From contig NZ_FOCJ01000001.1 in assembly GCF_900110075.1 (NCBI RefSeq), positions 806,001 through 870,000 on the forward strand: a stretch of DNA of 64,000 bases, written 5' to 3'. Of this stretch, positions 8,159 through 16,740 are shown piece after piece. Made by a program: the position numbers and the translations under genes. The notes beneath the pieces were generated by a model. That model made no database searches. It saw only the letters and a program-made list of their open reading frames with translations, and was not told the origin of the DNA. Every line of letters begins with the position of its first letter. The stretch's first letter is position 1. The DNA is from Paenibacillus sp. OV219. Its GTDB lineage: Bacteria > Bacillota > Bacilli > Paenibacillales > Paenibacillaceae.

Positions 8159-10021
8159 ATGAAACCGGATTTTCGAGAGGCGCTCACGAAGCGCATCTTG
8201 ACCGGGGACGGCGCGATGGGAACCTACCTGTATGGGATGGGGTTCCCTGTCGGCGTTTCATACGAAGAATTTAATTTAATTCGTCCCCACGTCATCGAAG
8301 ATGTGCACCGCCGTTATTATGAAGCAGGGGCACGCGTAATTGAAACCAATACATTCTCAGCTAACCTTGCGAGTCTGTCGAACTATGGCTTGGACAGCGA
8401 AGTCGAAGCGATCAACCGGGCTGGCGTTCGTATTGCTCGGGCAGCGGTCGGTCGCGACGCTTATGTTGTCGGTGCGGTAGGTTCGATACGGGCAGGCAAG
8501 CGTAAAAATATCGCCGAAGCGCAGCTTGAGCAGCTGTTCCGTCAGCAAATGGACGCCTTGTTACAGGAAGGTGCCGACGGACTGCTGCTTGAGACGTTTT
8601 ATGATCTGGAAGAGGCACTGCTTGCACTTCGTATCGCACGCTCGTTATCGGATGTGCCAGTCATCACTCAATTTGCCGTTGAGAAGGATGCGGTTACGCA
8701 AGACGGTGTACCGCTCGCTGCGGCATTCGAACAGCTGAAGCAAGCTGGAGCAGATGTGGTCGGTTTTAACTGCAGAAGCGGCCCGAATGGCATCCTCCGC
8801 GCGATAGACGCTATCGTAGGCGACATTCCATTGCCTTTGTCGGTATTCCCGAATGCAGGGATTCCGGATTATGTTGACGGTAAATATACGTTTACAGCAT
8901 CACCGGAGTATTTTGCCGAGTCAGCACGGAAGTTCGCAGATCGCGGAGCACGCATCATTGGCGGTTGCTGCGGTACGACGCCAGAGCATATTGCGGCCAT
9001 CTCTGCTGCGCTAAACGGATATGTACCACAGCAGTCATCAGGAACACGCGATATAGAACCAGTCTCACAAGCAGAATCCATTCAAGTTAAAGAAGCATTC
9101 GTACCGCCTGCACAATCAGAACCGAACATCGTCGACATGGTTAAGGAGCGACATACCGTTATAGTCGAATTGGATCCGCCGCGTGATTTGGATATTCAGA
9201 AGTTTATGGCAGGAGCCAAAGCGCTGAATGAAGTGAAGGCAGATGCCGTCACGATGGCGGACAACTCCTTGGCGGTCACGCGTATGAGCAATATTGCGCT
9301 TGCCGCACTCGTTCAACAGCAAGCCGGCATCCGGCCGCTTGTCCATATTGCATGCCGCGACCGTAATCTAATCGGCACGCAGTCGCATATGATGGGTCTA
9401 GATGCGCTCGGGATAGACCATGTTCTTGCTGTAACAGGCGATCCTGCAAGATTCGGCGATTTGCCCGATTCCAGCTCGGTCTATGATCTCACCTCTTTCG
9501 AGATGATTCGTATGATCAAGCAGTTGAATGAAGGTATTGCCTTCTCCGGCAAACCGCTCAAGCAGAAAGCGAAATTCGTTACAGGGGCTGCATTTAACCC
9601 GAACGTCAAATATTTGGACAAGGCGATTCAGCGTCTGGAGCGCAAAATCGAATCCGGCGCAGATTACATCATGACGCAGCCTGTCTACGATAAAGAATTG
9701 ATCATCCGTGTAGCGGAAGCGACGAAGCATCTGTCCGTACCGGTATTCATCGGCATTATGCCGCTCGCAAGCGGTAGGAACGCCGAATATCTCCATAATG
9801 AAGTGCCAGGCATTCAGTTGTCGGACGAAGTGCGGAAGCGGATGGCTGGACTTGAAGGCGAAGCAGGCCGCGCAGAAGGCGTAACAATCGCGGAAGAGCT
9901 GTTGGATACGGCACTGGAACATTTCAAAGGAATCTATCTGATAACTCCTTTCATGTTCTATGAAATGACGGTCCAGCTGACGGATTATGTTTGGCGAAAA
10001 ACGAGCAAAATAACGAGGTAA
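8159..10021 (+). CDS. Bifunctional homocysteine S-methyltransferase / 5,10-methylenetetrahydrofolate reductase (YitJ type)
   Basis: A 620-residue two-domain enzyme. Residues 1 to about 300 are a homocysteine methyltransferase barrel with zinc-ligand cysteines in GFNCRSGP and GGCCGTTPEH. Residues from about 325 are an MTHF-reductase barrel (VIVELDPPRDLD, AVTGDPARFGD, IMTQPVYD). It would pass folate-borne methyl groups to homocysteine for methionine synthesis. ATG 8159 follows AAAAAGGGAG; longer in-frame starts run into dapF. B. subtilis YitJ has the same architecture and is preceded by a SAM riboswitch. The 37-bp gap here has no room for one, so it is likely co-transcribed with dapF or controlled from further upstream. 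Confidence 0.92.
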   Translation: MKPDFREALTKRILTGDGAMGTYLYGMGFPVGVSYEEFNLIRPHVIEDVHRRYYEAGARVIETNTFSANLASLSNYGLDSEVEAINRAGVRIARAAVGRDAYVVGAVGSIRAGKRKNIAEAQLEQLFRQQMDALLQEGADGLLLETFYDLEEALLALRIARSLSDVPVITQFAVEKDAVTQDGVPLAAAFEQLKQAGADVVGFNCRSGPNGILRAIDAIVGDIPLPLSVFPNAGIPDYVDGKYTFTASPEYFAESARKFADRGARIIGGCCGTTPEHIAAISAALNGYVPQQSSGTRDIEPVSQAESIQVKEAFVPPAQSEPNIVDMVKERHTVIVELDPPRDLDIQKFMAGAKALNEVKADAVTMADNSLAVTRMSNIALAALVQQQAGIRPLVHIACRDRNLIGTQSHMMGLDALGIDHVLAVTGDPARFGDLPDSSSVYDLTSFEMIRMIKQLNEGIAFSGKPLKQKAKFVTGAAFNPNVKYLDKAIQRLERKIESGADYIMTQPVYDKELIIRVAEATKHLSVPVFIGIMPLASGRNAEYLHNEVPGIQLSDEVRKRMAGLEGEAGRAEGVTIAEELLDTALEHFKGIYLITPFMFYEMTVQLTDYVWRKTSKITR

Positions 10022-10097
10022 GCTCGTAATTTCTCTTGTTTACGCTTTAACACTTGTTCGTCTGTCCAAAATGAATTAGAATAGATCTTGGATGCAC

Positions 10098-10126
10098 TTG
10101 CCATGCCGCCCCGAATGCGTTAAAAT
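10098..10126 (+). promoter_or_regulatory. Likely sigma-A promoter for remA-gmk-rpoZ
   Basis: TTGCCA (10098-10103), 17-bp spacer, TAAAAT (10121-10126). It lies in the 310-bp gap 10022-10331 and would leave a leader of about 200 nt before remA. No other recognisable element was seen in that gap. Bacillus has a yicC-type gene (yloC) at this position; none is present here. Confidence 0.6.
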
Positions 10127-10331
10127 AGGGGACCTGACCAAGTGACTTATTTGACGGGTTTAATCGGCTGGCGTTACGTATGCTCCGGACTTTTTTCGTC
10201 AAGAATAGTGCAATATTCTGTGGATTTCTCTGACATTTACAGAGGAATTCGACTCCATCATTCTTGCGCTTATCTATACATCGTGTTCTTATTGCATACT
10301 CATGCACGAGAGATACCGGAGGGGAACTTAA

Positions 10332-10592
10332 ATGGCCATTAAGCTCATTAACATCGGTTTCGGAAACATCGTTTCCGCCAATCGGATCATATCGATTGTA
10401 AGTCCTGAATCGGCGCCGATTAAACGTATTATTCAAGAGGCACGCGACCGTCATATGTTGATTGACGCTACATATGGACGCCGCACACGCGCTGTTATTA
10501 TTACGGACAGCGATCACGTTATTCTATCGGCTGTGCAGCCAGAGACTGTTGCGCACAGACTATCGACCAAGGATGACGATCACGACGAATAG
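10332..10592 (+). CDS. remA: RemA-type extracellular matrix regulator (DUF370)
   Basis: An 86-residue protein matching the RemA/YlzA family: [20 protein letters not shown] at the N-terminus and [20 protein letters not shown] in the middle. In B. subtilis RemA is a DNA-binding activator of biofilm matrix and osmoprotection operons and forms ring-shaped oligomers. A GGAGGGG site 8-9 bp before ATG 10332 fixes the start. It sits directly before gmk and rpoZ, the usual order, with only 14 bp to gmk. Confidence 0.93.
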   Translation: MAIKLINIGFGNIVSANRIISIVSPESAPIKRIIQEARDRHMLIDATYGRRTRAVIITDSDHVILSAVQPETVAHRLSTKDDDHDE

Positions 10593-10606
10593 TGACGGGG
10601 AGTTAT

Positions 10607-11224
10607 ATGAAAAGAGGATTATTAATTGTACTTTCGGGCCCTTCAGGTGTAGGCAAGGGTACGGTTTGCGCAGAGCTGCGGCATAAGCAGAGTGATCTTA
10701 TTTATTCGGTATCTGCGACAACAAGGTCGCCTCGCCAGGGAGAGACCGACGGAATCAATTATTTTTTTAAGAGTAAAGAACAATTTCAAGATATGATCGC
10801 GAAGGATGCGCTGCTCGAATTTGCGGAGTATGTCGGCAATTATTACGGCACACCGCGTGATTTCGTAGAACGCACGCTTGCTTCGGGTAAAGATATTATT
10901 CTTGAGATTGAAGTGCAAGGCGCACTTAAGGTTAAAGAGAAATTCCCTCAAGGTGTGTTTATCTTCTTGGTGCCGCCGTCACTTGATGAGCTGAAACAGC
11001 GCATTACCGGTCGCGGTACGGAGAATGCCGATATTATTGATCATCGCATGAACGTTGCGGTGGAAGAGATGAGCCTTATTCATTACTACGATTATGCTGT
11101 CGTTAACGATCAGATTGATGCGGCATGTCATCGGATTCAATCCATTATTGAAGCCGAGCATTGCCGGAAAGAACGGTTTATCGAACAGCTTGAAGAAGTG
11201 AAAGAGGCTTCTGAGAAAGCGTGA
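10607..11224 (+). CDS. gmk: Guanylate kinase
   Basis: A 205-residue cytoplasmic kinase converting GMP to GDP with ATP. The P-loop GPSGVGKGT is at residues 9-17, the GMP-binding region includes [16 protein letters not shown] (about residues 33-48) and the base-specific [13 protein letters not shown] segment. A GTG five codons earlier overlaps the remA stop, but ATG 10607 follows GGGGAG at a suitable distance. It is translationally close to remA and rpoZ, forming one operon. Confidence 0.96.
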   Translation: MKRGLLIVLSGPSGVGKGTVCAELRHKQSDLIYSVSATTRSPRQGETDGINYFFKSKEQFQDMIAKDALLEFAEYVGNYYGTPRDFVERTLASGKDIILEIEVQGALKVKEKFPQGVFIFLVPPSLDELKQRITGRGTENADIIDHRMNVAVEEMSLIHYYDYAVVNDQIDAACHRIQSIIEAEHCRKERFIEQLEEVKEASEKA

Positions 11225-11237
11225 GGGGTGAAGGAAA

Positions 11238-11447
11238 TTGCTATATCCATCCATTGATGAAATGATGAAGAAGGTAGACAGTAAGTACTCCCTTGTTGTT
11301 GCAGCATCCCGTCGTGCAAGAATGCTAAGAGACGGAAGCAAGACAGAGATCCGCTCGCCGAGATCGCACAAGTTCGTCGGTGTTGCGCTTGAAGAAATTT
11401 ATCAAGATATCCTTGTTGTTGAAAGCACGTTGAACAAGAAGGACTAG
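11238..11447 (+). CDS. rpoZ: RNA polymerase omega subunit
   Basis: A 69-residue protein starting at TTG 11238 (MLYPSIDEMMKKVDSKYSLV) with the family core VVAASRRARMLRDG near residues 21-34. Omega helps assemble and stabilise the beta-prime subunit. GGGTGAAGGAA precedes the start. It is the last gene of the remA-gmk-rpoZ unit, closed by a strong terminator. Confidence 0.95.
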   Translation: MLYPSIDEMMKKVDSKYSLVVAASRRARMLRDGSKTEIRSPRSHKFVGVALEEIYQDILVVESTLNKKD

Positions 11448-11472
11448 CTTAGGAAAGTCATGATGGTGAATC

Positions 11473-11502
11473 AATAACAACCCTCGAGGTTGTTATTTTT
11501 TT
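11473..11502 (+). terminator. Rho-independent terminator after rpoZ
   Basis: Perfect 10-bp stem AATAACAACC / GGTTGTTATT with a 5-base loop, running into seven T. Confidence 0.93.
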
Positions 11503-11543
11503 AGCCGTATTGACGTATGCAAAGGCGAGAGGAGTGGTCTGCC

Positions 11544-12758
11544 ATGCTGCAAGGCAAAACGATTGTGCTTGGCATTTCCGGCGGAATCGCGGCTTATAAG
11601 GCGGCGACGATCTGCAGCAGGTTAGTCCAGGCAGGTGCGCAAGTACGGGTCATCATGACGGAATCGGCGACGAAGTTTATTACACCGCTGACGCTGCAAA
11701 CTTTGTCGCGGCACCAGGTCTACTTAGAGACATTCGATGAATTCGACCCTTCGGTGGTCGCTCATATTAACGTTGCAGATAGCGCCGATTTGGTCGTAAT
11801 TGCTCCGGCGACCGCTAATATTTTGGCGAAAATGGCAAACGGATTAGCAGATGATATGCTGAGTACGACTTTGCTTGCAACGACAGCGCCGATCATGGTC
11901 GCTCCTGCGATGAATGTACATATGTATGCGCATCCTGCGGTTGCACGCAATATGGATATTTTAGCGGAAAGAGGCGTTCGTTTCGTTGAACCGGGAACGG
12001 GTTTGCTCGCTTGCGGTTACGTTGGGAAAGGGCGTCTAGCTGAGCCAGAAGATATCGTATTTGCGGTGCAGCAATGGTTCGCGCAAAGCCGGGAGCTTGA
12101 AGGCAAGAAAGTGCTTGTGACCGCTGGCGGAACGATGGAGCGGCTTGATCCGGTTCGGTATCTGACGAATGATTCTTCGGGGAAAATGGGGTTCGCGTTA
12201 GCGGAAGCCGCTGTGAATCGAGGCGCAGACGTCACTCTAATTGCGGCGCGTACAACAGCAGAACCAGTGGCTGGCGTGACCACCGTTCACGTGGAGTCAG
12301 CCGAAGAGATGCTGGAGGCAGTGCTTGAGCGGTATGACTCGGCAGATCTCGTCATCAAAGCGGCGGCTGTGGCCGATTACCGCCCTGTGGCGAAAGCGAG
12401 CACCAAGATCAAGAAGGGCAATGAGAAGCTCGTGCTTGAGCTTGAGCGGACTACTGACATCTTGAAGACACTTGGCGATCGTAAAAAACATCAGTTTCTG
12501 GTCGGCTTCGCAGCAGAAACGGAGCAGCTAGCCCGTTATGCAATGGACAAGCTGAAGCGCAAGAACTGCGACCTCATCGTTGGGAACGATGTGTCGCAAG
12601 AAGGCGCTGGATTTAACGTTGATACGAATATTGTGCACATTTTCGGCGACGAAGGACTTGTCGAATCATTGCCGATGCTTAGTAAACGTGAAGTGGCGAA
12701 TAGGCTGCTGACGCGGATTACGCAGCGGATGAAAGCCGCCCAGGGGGCCGCGGAATGA
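11544..12758 (+). CDS. coaBC: Bifunctional phosphopantothenoylcysteine decarboxylase / phosphopantothenate-cysteine ligase
   Basis: A 404-residue enzyme of coenzyme A synthesis. The flavin-dependent decarboxylase part (CoaC) spans about residues 1-185 with GISGGIAAYKAA at the N-terminus, the catalytic PAMNVHMY segment and a GLLACGYVGKGRL loop carrying the active-site cysteine. The CTP-dependent ligase part (CoaB) starts at KKVLVTAGGTMERLDPVR and includes IKAAAVADYRP. ATG 11544 is preferred over ATG 11517 because GAGAGGAG lies 11 bp before it. Its stop overlaps the start of priA by four bases (ATGA). Confidence 0.95.
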   Translation: MLQGKTIVLGISGGIAAYKAATICSRLVQAGAQVRVIMTESATKFITPLTLQTLSRHQVYLETFDEFDPSVVAHINVADSADLVVIAPATANILAKMANGLADDMLSTTLLATTAPIMVAPAMNVHMYAHPAVARNMDILAERGVRFVEPGTGLLACGYVGKGRLAEPEDIVFAVQQWFAQSRELEGKKVLVTAGGTMERLDPVRYLTNDSSGKMGFALAEAAVNRGADVTLIAARTTAEPVAGVTTVHVESAEEMLEAVLERYDSADLVIKAAAVADYRPVAKASTKIKKGNEKLVLELERTTDILKTLGDRKKHQFLVGFAAETEQLARYAMDKLKRKNCDLIVGNDVSQEGAGFNVDTNIVHIFGDEGLVESLPMLSKREVANRLLTRITQRMKAAQGAAE

Positions 12759-15277
12759 TCGCGAAAGTCATTGTTGATGTGCCGAGCCGGGCGACGGATC
12801 GGCCTTTTGACTATACAATCCCGCAGCAGCTGCAAGGCTGGGTGGAGGTCGGCAGCCGAGTTGGCGTTCCGTTCGGCGGACGCGTGCTGCAGGGGTTCGT
12901 CATCGGCATCGCGGACCATGCAGATATAGATGTAGTGAAGCTGAAGCCAATCACCGAGCTGCTGGACCATATTCCACCGCTGTCGCCGGATCTCGTCGAG
13001 CTGGCAATTTGGATCAGCGATAAATATTGCTGTACGCTTACAGCTGCACTGCAAGTGATGATCCCTGCTGCTCTGAAAGGGAAAGCGGATTCGGTCGTTA
13101 CGCTCGTGGATGAGGAGCTTGAGAACAGCTTGCTTGGAGAAGAAGCCTGGCTGCAATACATACGCCAAAATAGTGGATCGCTGCGAATGGCTGCGCTCCA
13201 AGAGCGGTTTCCAGAAGACTCCGCTGCCATTAAAGCTGCGGTAAAGCAGGGACTTCTAACGGAGCAGGTGACGATCAGGGACCGGCTCTCTGTCCGGAAA
13301 GTGCTTACCGTCTTCCCCCCGGACAATGAAGCGTTGGCGCTAGAGGCGTTGCATAATTATCCGGCAAGAGCAGCGAAGCAGCAGGAAGTGCTTCGTTATA
13401 TGCTGGAACAACGCGAGCCAATTGCAATGACGACGCTCGTTGAAGCGTTATCGACGACTTCTGGCACCGTTCGTGCAGTTGCGGATAAAGGCTTGCTAGA
13501 GATCAGGGAGATGGAACAGAGCCGCGATCCATACGCGGGTCGTCATTTCAAACGTACAGAGCCGCTCCCGTTGACAGAAAGTCAGCAAGCGGTGTATGAA
13601 GAGATTGCTGACTCGCTCGATGCAGAGCAGTCTCGTGTTTTCCTTCTTCACGGAGTGACCGGCAGCGGCAAAACAGAAGTATATCTGCAGACGATCGAAC
13701 ACAGCTTGCAGCATGAGCGGCAGGCGATCGTGCTTGTGCCGGAGATCTCGTTGACGCCTCAAATGGTGGAGCGGTTCAAAGGTCGCTTCGGCGATTTGGT
13801 CGCCGTCATGCACAGCCGTTTATCGAACGGTGAGCGGTATGACGAATGGCGCAAAATCCGCGAGGGTCGCGCGCAGGTTGTAGTTGGCGCAAGATCCGCG
13901 ATTTTCGCACCTTTTGACCGTATTGGCCTCATTATTATAGATGAAGAGCATGAGTCTTCTTATAAACAAGAGGAGACGCCAAAGTACCATGCGCGCGATG
14001 TTGCGGTGAGAAGAGCAAGGCAGCATGGCGCAGCCGTTGTACTCGGCTCGGCAACGCCATCGTTGGAGAGCTTCGCGGCGGCTTCGCGTATCGTTTCTGC
14101 AAGTAGCGAGGCAACAGGTGTGGCCGCTGCCAAAGCAACAGGAGGCGCAGCCTTATTACCGATGCCGACTCGAGTTGGCGGGCGCCCGATGCCGAAGGTG
14201 CATCTCATTGACATGCGTGATGAGCTGAAGGACGGCAATCGCTCGATGTTCAGCCGGCAGCTGCACGAAGCGCTGCTTGATCGGCTTGAGCGAGGTGAGC
14301 AGTCCGTGCTGCTATTGAACCGCAGAGGCTATTCGACGTTCGTCATGTGCCGCTCCTGCGGCTATACCGCGCAATGTCCGCACTGTGATATATCGCTGAC
14401 GTATCATCAGAAGTCGCGCGTCCTGCGCTGTCATTATTGCGGTCATGCCGAGCAAGCGCCAGAGAAATGCCCGTCCTGTGAGAGTGAGCATATCCGCTTC
14501 TTCGGCACAGGCACGCAGCGGGTGGAAGAGGAGCTCGCGAAGCTGTTCCCTGGCATCCGCGTCATTCGGATGGATGTCGATACGACGACCGAGAAGGGCT
14601 CCCACGAGAAGTGGCTCACCATGTTCGGCGAGCGTAAAGCTGATGTGCTGCTTGGCACGCAGATGGTAGCCAAAGGGCTCGATTTCCCATTCGTTACGTT
14701 AGTCGGAGTTATTGCGGCGGATACTTCGCTGCATCTGCCGGACTTCCGTGCTGCTGAGAAGACCTTTCAACTGTTGACCCAAGTGGCGGGGCGCGCGGGA
14801 AGGCACGAGTTGCCTGGCGAAGTTGTCGTGCAAACCTACAACCCTGAGCACTACGCGATCGTTTCAGCACAGCATCACGACTACGCGGCTTTTGTGCAGG
14901 AAGAGCTGAAGCATAGGCGCTTCATGGGCTACCCGCCATTTTGCCGGCTTATTGTGGTGACGCTCTCTGATGAGCAGCTGCCGCTTCTCATTACGACAGG
15001 CGAGAAGTTGGCATCAGCGCTGCGCCAGCTTGCATATGAATCAGGCATCAAAGGTTCCATTGATAGTGATGGCACGCGATTTATTGATATTCTGGGGCCA
15101 GTCGCTTCGCCGATTCCGCGCATGAAGGATCGATATCGTTTTCAATGTATGGTAAAATATCGGGGAAATGTGAACGCAAACGAGCTGCTGAAGCAGGCGA
15201 TCAGCATGCTCCCGGGGTCGCAAGGGCAGCCTCCGGTTCAGATTAGCGTGGACGTTGATCCGCAAATGATTTTATAA
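12755..15277 (+). CDS. priA: Primosomal replication protein N' (PriA helicase)
   Basis: An 840-residue SF2 helicase that restarts stalled replication forks. It has the N-terminal 3'-DNA-binding domain (VDVPSRATDRPFDYTIP), Walker A GVTGSGKTEVY near residue 300, DEEH near residue 400, and a zinc-binding insertion of about eight cysteines between residues 530 and 575 (CRSCGYTAQCPHCD and CHYCGH and CPSCES). Compared with compact homologues there is a short Ala/Gly-rich insertion near residues 445-470 (SSEATGVAAAKATGGAALLP). The start overlaps the coaBC stop, indicating translational coupling. Confidence 0.97.
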   Translation: MIAKVIVDVPSRATDRPFDYTIPQQLQGWVEVGSRVGVPFGGRVLQGFVIGIADHADIDVVKLKPITELLDHIPPLSPDLVELAIWISDKYCCTLTAALQVMIPAALKGKADSVVTLVDEELENSLLGEEAWLQYIRQNSGSLRMAALQERFPEDSAAIKAAVKQGLLTEQVTIRDRLSVRKVLTVFPPDNEALALEALHNYPARAAKQQEVLRYMLEQREPIAMTTLVEALSTTSGTVRAVADKGLLEIREMEQSRDPYAGRHFKRTEPLPLTESQQAVYEEIADSLDAEQSRVFLLHGVTGSGKTEVYLQTIEHSLQHERQAIVLVPEISLTPQMVERFKGRFGDLVAVMHSRLSNGERYDEWRKIREGRAQVVVGARSAIFAPFDRIGLIIIDEEHESSYKQEETPKYHARDVAVRRARQHGAAVVLGSATPSLESFAAASRIVSASSEATGVAAAKATGGAALLPMPTRVGGRPMPKVHLIDMRDELKDGNRSMFSRQLHEALLDRLERGEQSVLLLNRRGYSTFVMCRSCGYTAQCPHCDISLTYHQKSRVLRCHYCGHAEQAPEKCPSCESEHIRFFGTGTQRVEEELAKLFPGIRVIRMDVDTTTEKGSHEKWLTMFGERKADVLLGTQMVAKGLDFPFVTLVGVIAADTSLHLPDFRAAEKTFQLLTQVAGRAGRHELPGEVVVQTYNPEHYAIVSAQHHDYAAFVQEELKHRRFMGYPPFCRLIVVTLSDEQLPLLITTGEKLASALRQLAYESGIKGSIDSDGTRFIDILGPVASPIPRMKDRYRFQCMVKYRGNVNANELLKQAISMLPGSQGQPPVQISVDVDPQMIL

Positions 15278-15305
15278 CATGACTGTTTATTAGGGGGACT
15301 ATAAT

Positions 15306-15791
15306 ATGGCGATCAGACTGATTGTTCAAGATCCAGATCCGGTTCTGCGCGAGCAGGCGATTAAAGTGACGAAATTTAATTCCAATTTGCATAAATTGCT
15401 GAACGATATGGCGGAAACGATGTACGATGCGGATGGTGTCGGCCTTGCTGCTCCGCAAGTAGGAATCTCAAAGCGCGTCATCGTAGTGGATGTAGGTGAC
15501 GAAATCGGCCTAATCGAGATGGTTAATCCGGAAATTATCGAAGCTTCGGGCGAGCAGCTCGGTCCAGAGGGCTGCCTCAGTATCGCGAAGCTGAACGGCG
15601 ATGTGAAACGCGCTCAGACCATTAAGCTCAAAGCTCAGGACCGCGACGGCAACCCGTTCGAATTCGAAGCGGCGGACTTCATGGCACGTGCGTTCCAGCA
15701 CGAGGTTGACCACTTGAACGGTATTTTGTTCACAGACATTGCCATATCGATCTATGATGCTTCGGCTCGCCAGCGTCAAGACGGAGAGTGA
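15306..15791 (+). CDS. def: Peptide deformylase
   Basis: A 161-residue metalloenzyme removing the N-formyl group from nascent proteins. All three family motifs are intact: GVGLAAPQVG (about residues 44-53), EGCLS (about 90) and the metal-binding QHEVDHLNG (about 134). GGGGGA precedes ATG 15306. It is followed four bases later by fmt, the enzyme that adds the formyl group to initiator tRNA, the standard pairing. Confidence 0.97.
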   Translation: MAIRLIVQDPDPVLREQAIKVTKFNSNLHKLLNDMAETMYDADGVGLAAPQVGISKRVIVVDVGDEIGLIEMVNPEIIEASGEQLGPEGCLSIAKLNGDVKRAQTIKLKAQDRDGNPFEFEAADFMARAFQHEVDHLNGILFTDIAISIYDASARQRQDGE

Positions 15792-15795
15792 TCAG

Positions 15796-16740
15796 ATGCG
15801 CATCGTATTTATGGGAACACCTGAGTTCGCGGTTCCATCACTTGCAGCGATCTTGGAAGAAGGACATACGGTTGAATTAGTCGTCACACAACCAGATCGG
15901 CCCAAAGGCCGCAAAAAAACGTTGACGCCGCCTCCGGTTAAGGATGCGGCGCTTCTGCGCGGTTTACCTGTTGCGCAGCCTGAGCGTCTTCGCAAATCAG
16001 ATACAGTCGACCAAATCGCTGCGATTAAGCCGGATTTGATTGTGACAGCTGCTTACGGTCAAATTCTGCCGAAAGCGGTACTAGAGATTCCACGCTTAGG
16101 CTGCATCAATGTCCATGGTTCGCTGCTGCCGAAGTATCGCGGAGGTGCTCCGATTCAGCGTTCGATCATCAATGGTGAGACAGTAACCGGCGTTACGATT
16201 ATGTATATGGCGGAAGGTCTTGATACAGGCGATATGATCAGCGTTGTTGAAGTGCCGATTTCAGATGAGGATACGTCGGGCACTTTGTTTGAGAAGCTGA
16301 CGATTGCAGGCGCGCAGCTGCTGCGTGAGACACTACCGAGCATTGAAGTGGGGACCGTTCAAGCCGTTCCGCAAAATAATGACGAAGCTACATATTCCCC
16401 GAACCTGACACGGGAAGATGAGCGAATTGATTGGAACCGTTCGGCGCGGGAGATCTATAACCAAGTTCGCGGGCTGTCGCCGATGGCTGGCGGTTTTACG
16501 ATCTGGAACGGCGAGCCGTTCAAAGTATGGGGCTGCAAGCCGGTAAGCCAGAGCAGTGCTGGTCTTGAGCCAGGTACGGTGCTCGAAACGACAGATGCAG
16601 GCATTGTCGTGCAGACCGGTGAAGACACGCTTCTTCTGACGGTTATCCAACCCGCAGGGAAGAAAGCGATGAACGCCGTGGAATGGCTGAAAGGTGCGCG
16701 TCTTGAGACGGGCACAGTTTTCGGCGGAGGTGAAGCGTGA
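15796..16740 (+). CDS. fmt: Methionyl-tRNA formyltransferase
   Basis: A 314-residue enzyme transferring formyl from 10-formyl-THF to Met-tRNAi. It starts MRIVFMGTPEFAVPSL, has the catalytic HGSLLPKYRGGAPIQ segment near residue 107 and the GVTIMYMAEGLDTGDM loop near 134. ATG 15796 is chosen over a longer frame reaching back into def because GGAGAG lies at the right spacing and residues from here match the family N-terminus. Its stop overlaps the GTG start of rsmB. Confidence 0.97.
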   Translation: MRIVFMGTPEFAVPSLAAILEEGHTVELVVTQPDRPKGRKKTLTPPPVKDAALLRGLPVAQPERLRKSDTVDQIAAIKPDLIVTAAYGQILPKAVLEIPRLGCINVHGSLLPKYRGGAPIQRSIINGETVTGVTIMYMAEGLDTGDMISVVEVPISDEDTSGTLFEKLTIAGAQLLRETLPSIEVGTVQAVPQNNDEATYSPNLTREDERIDWNRSAREIYNQVRGLSPMAGGFTIWNGEPFKVWGCKPVSQSSAGLEPGTVLETTDAGIVVQTGEDTLLLTVIQPAGKKAMNAVEWLKGARLETGTVFGGGEA

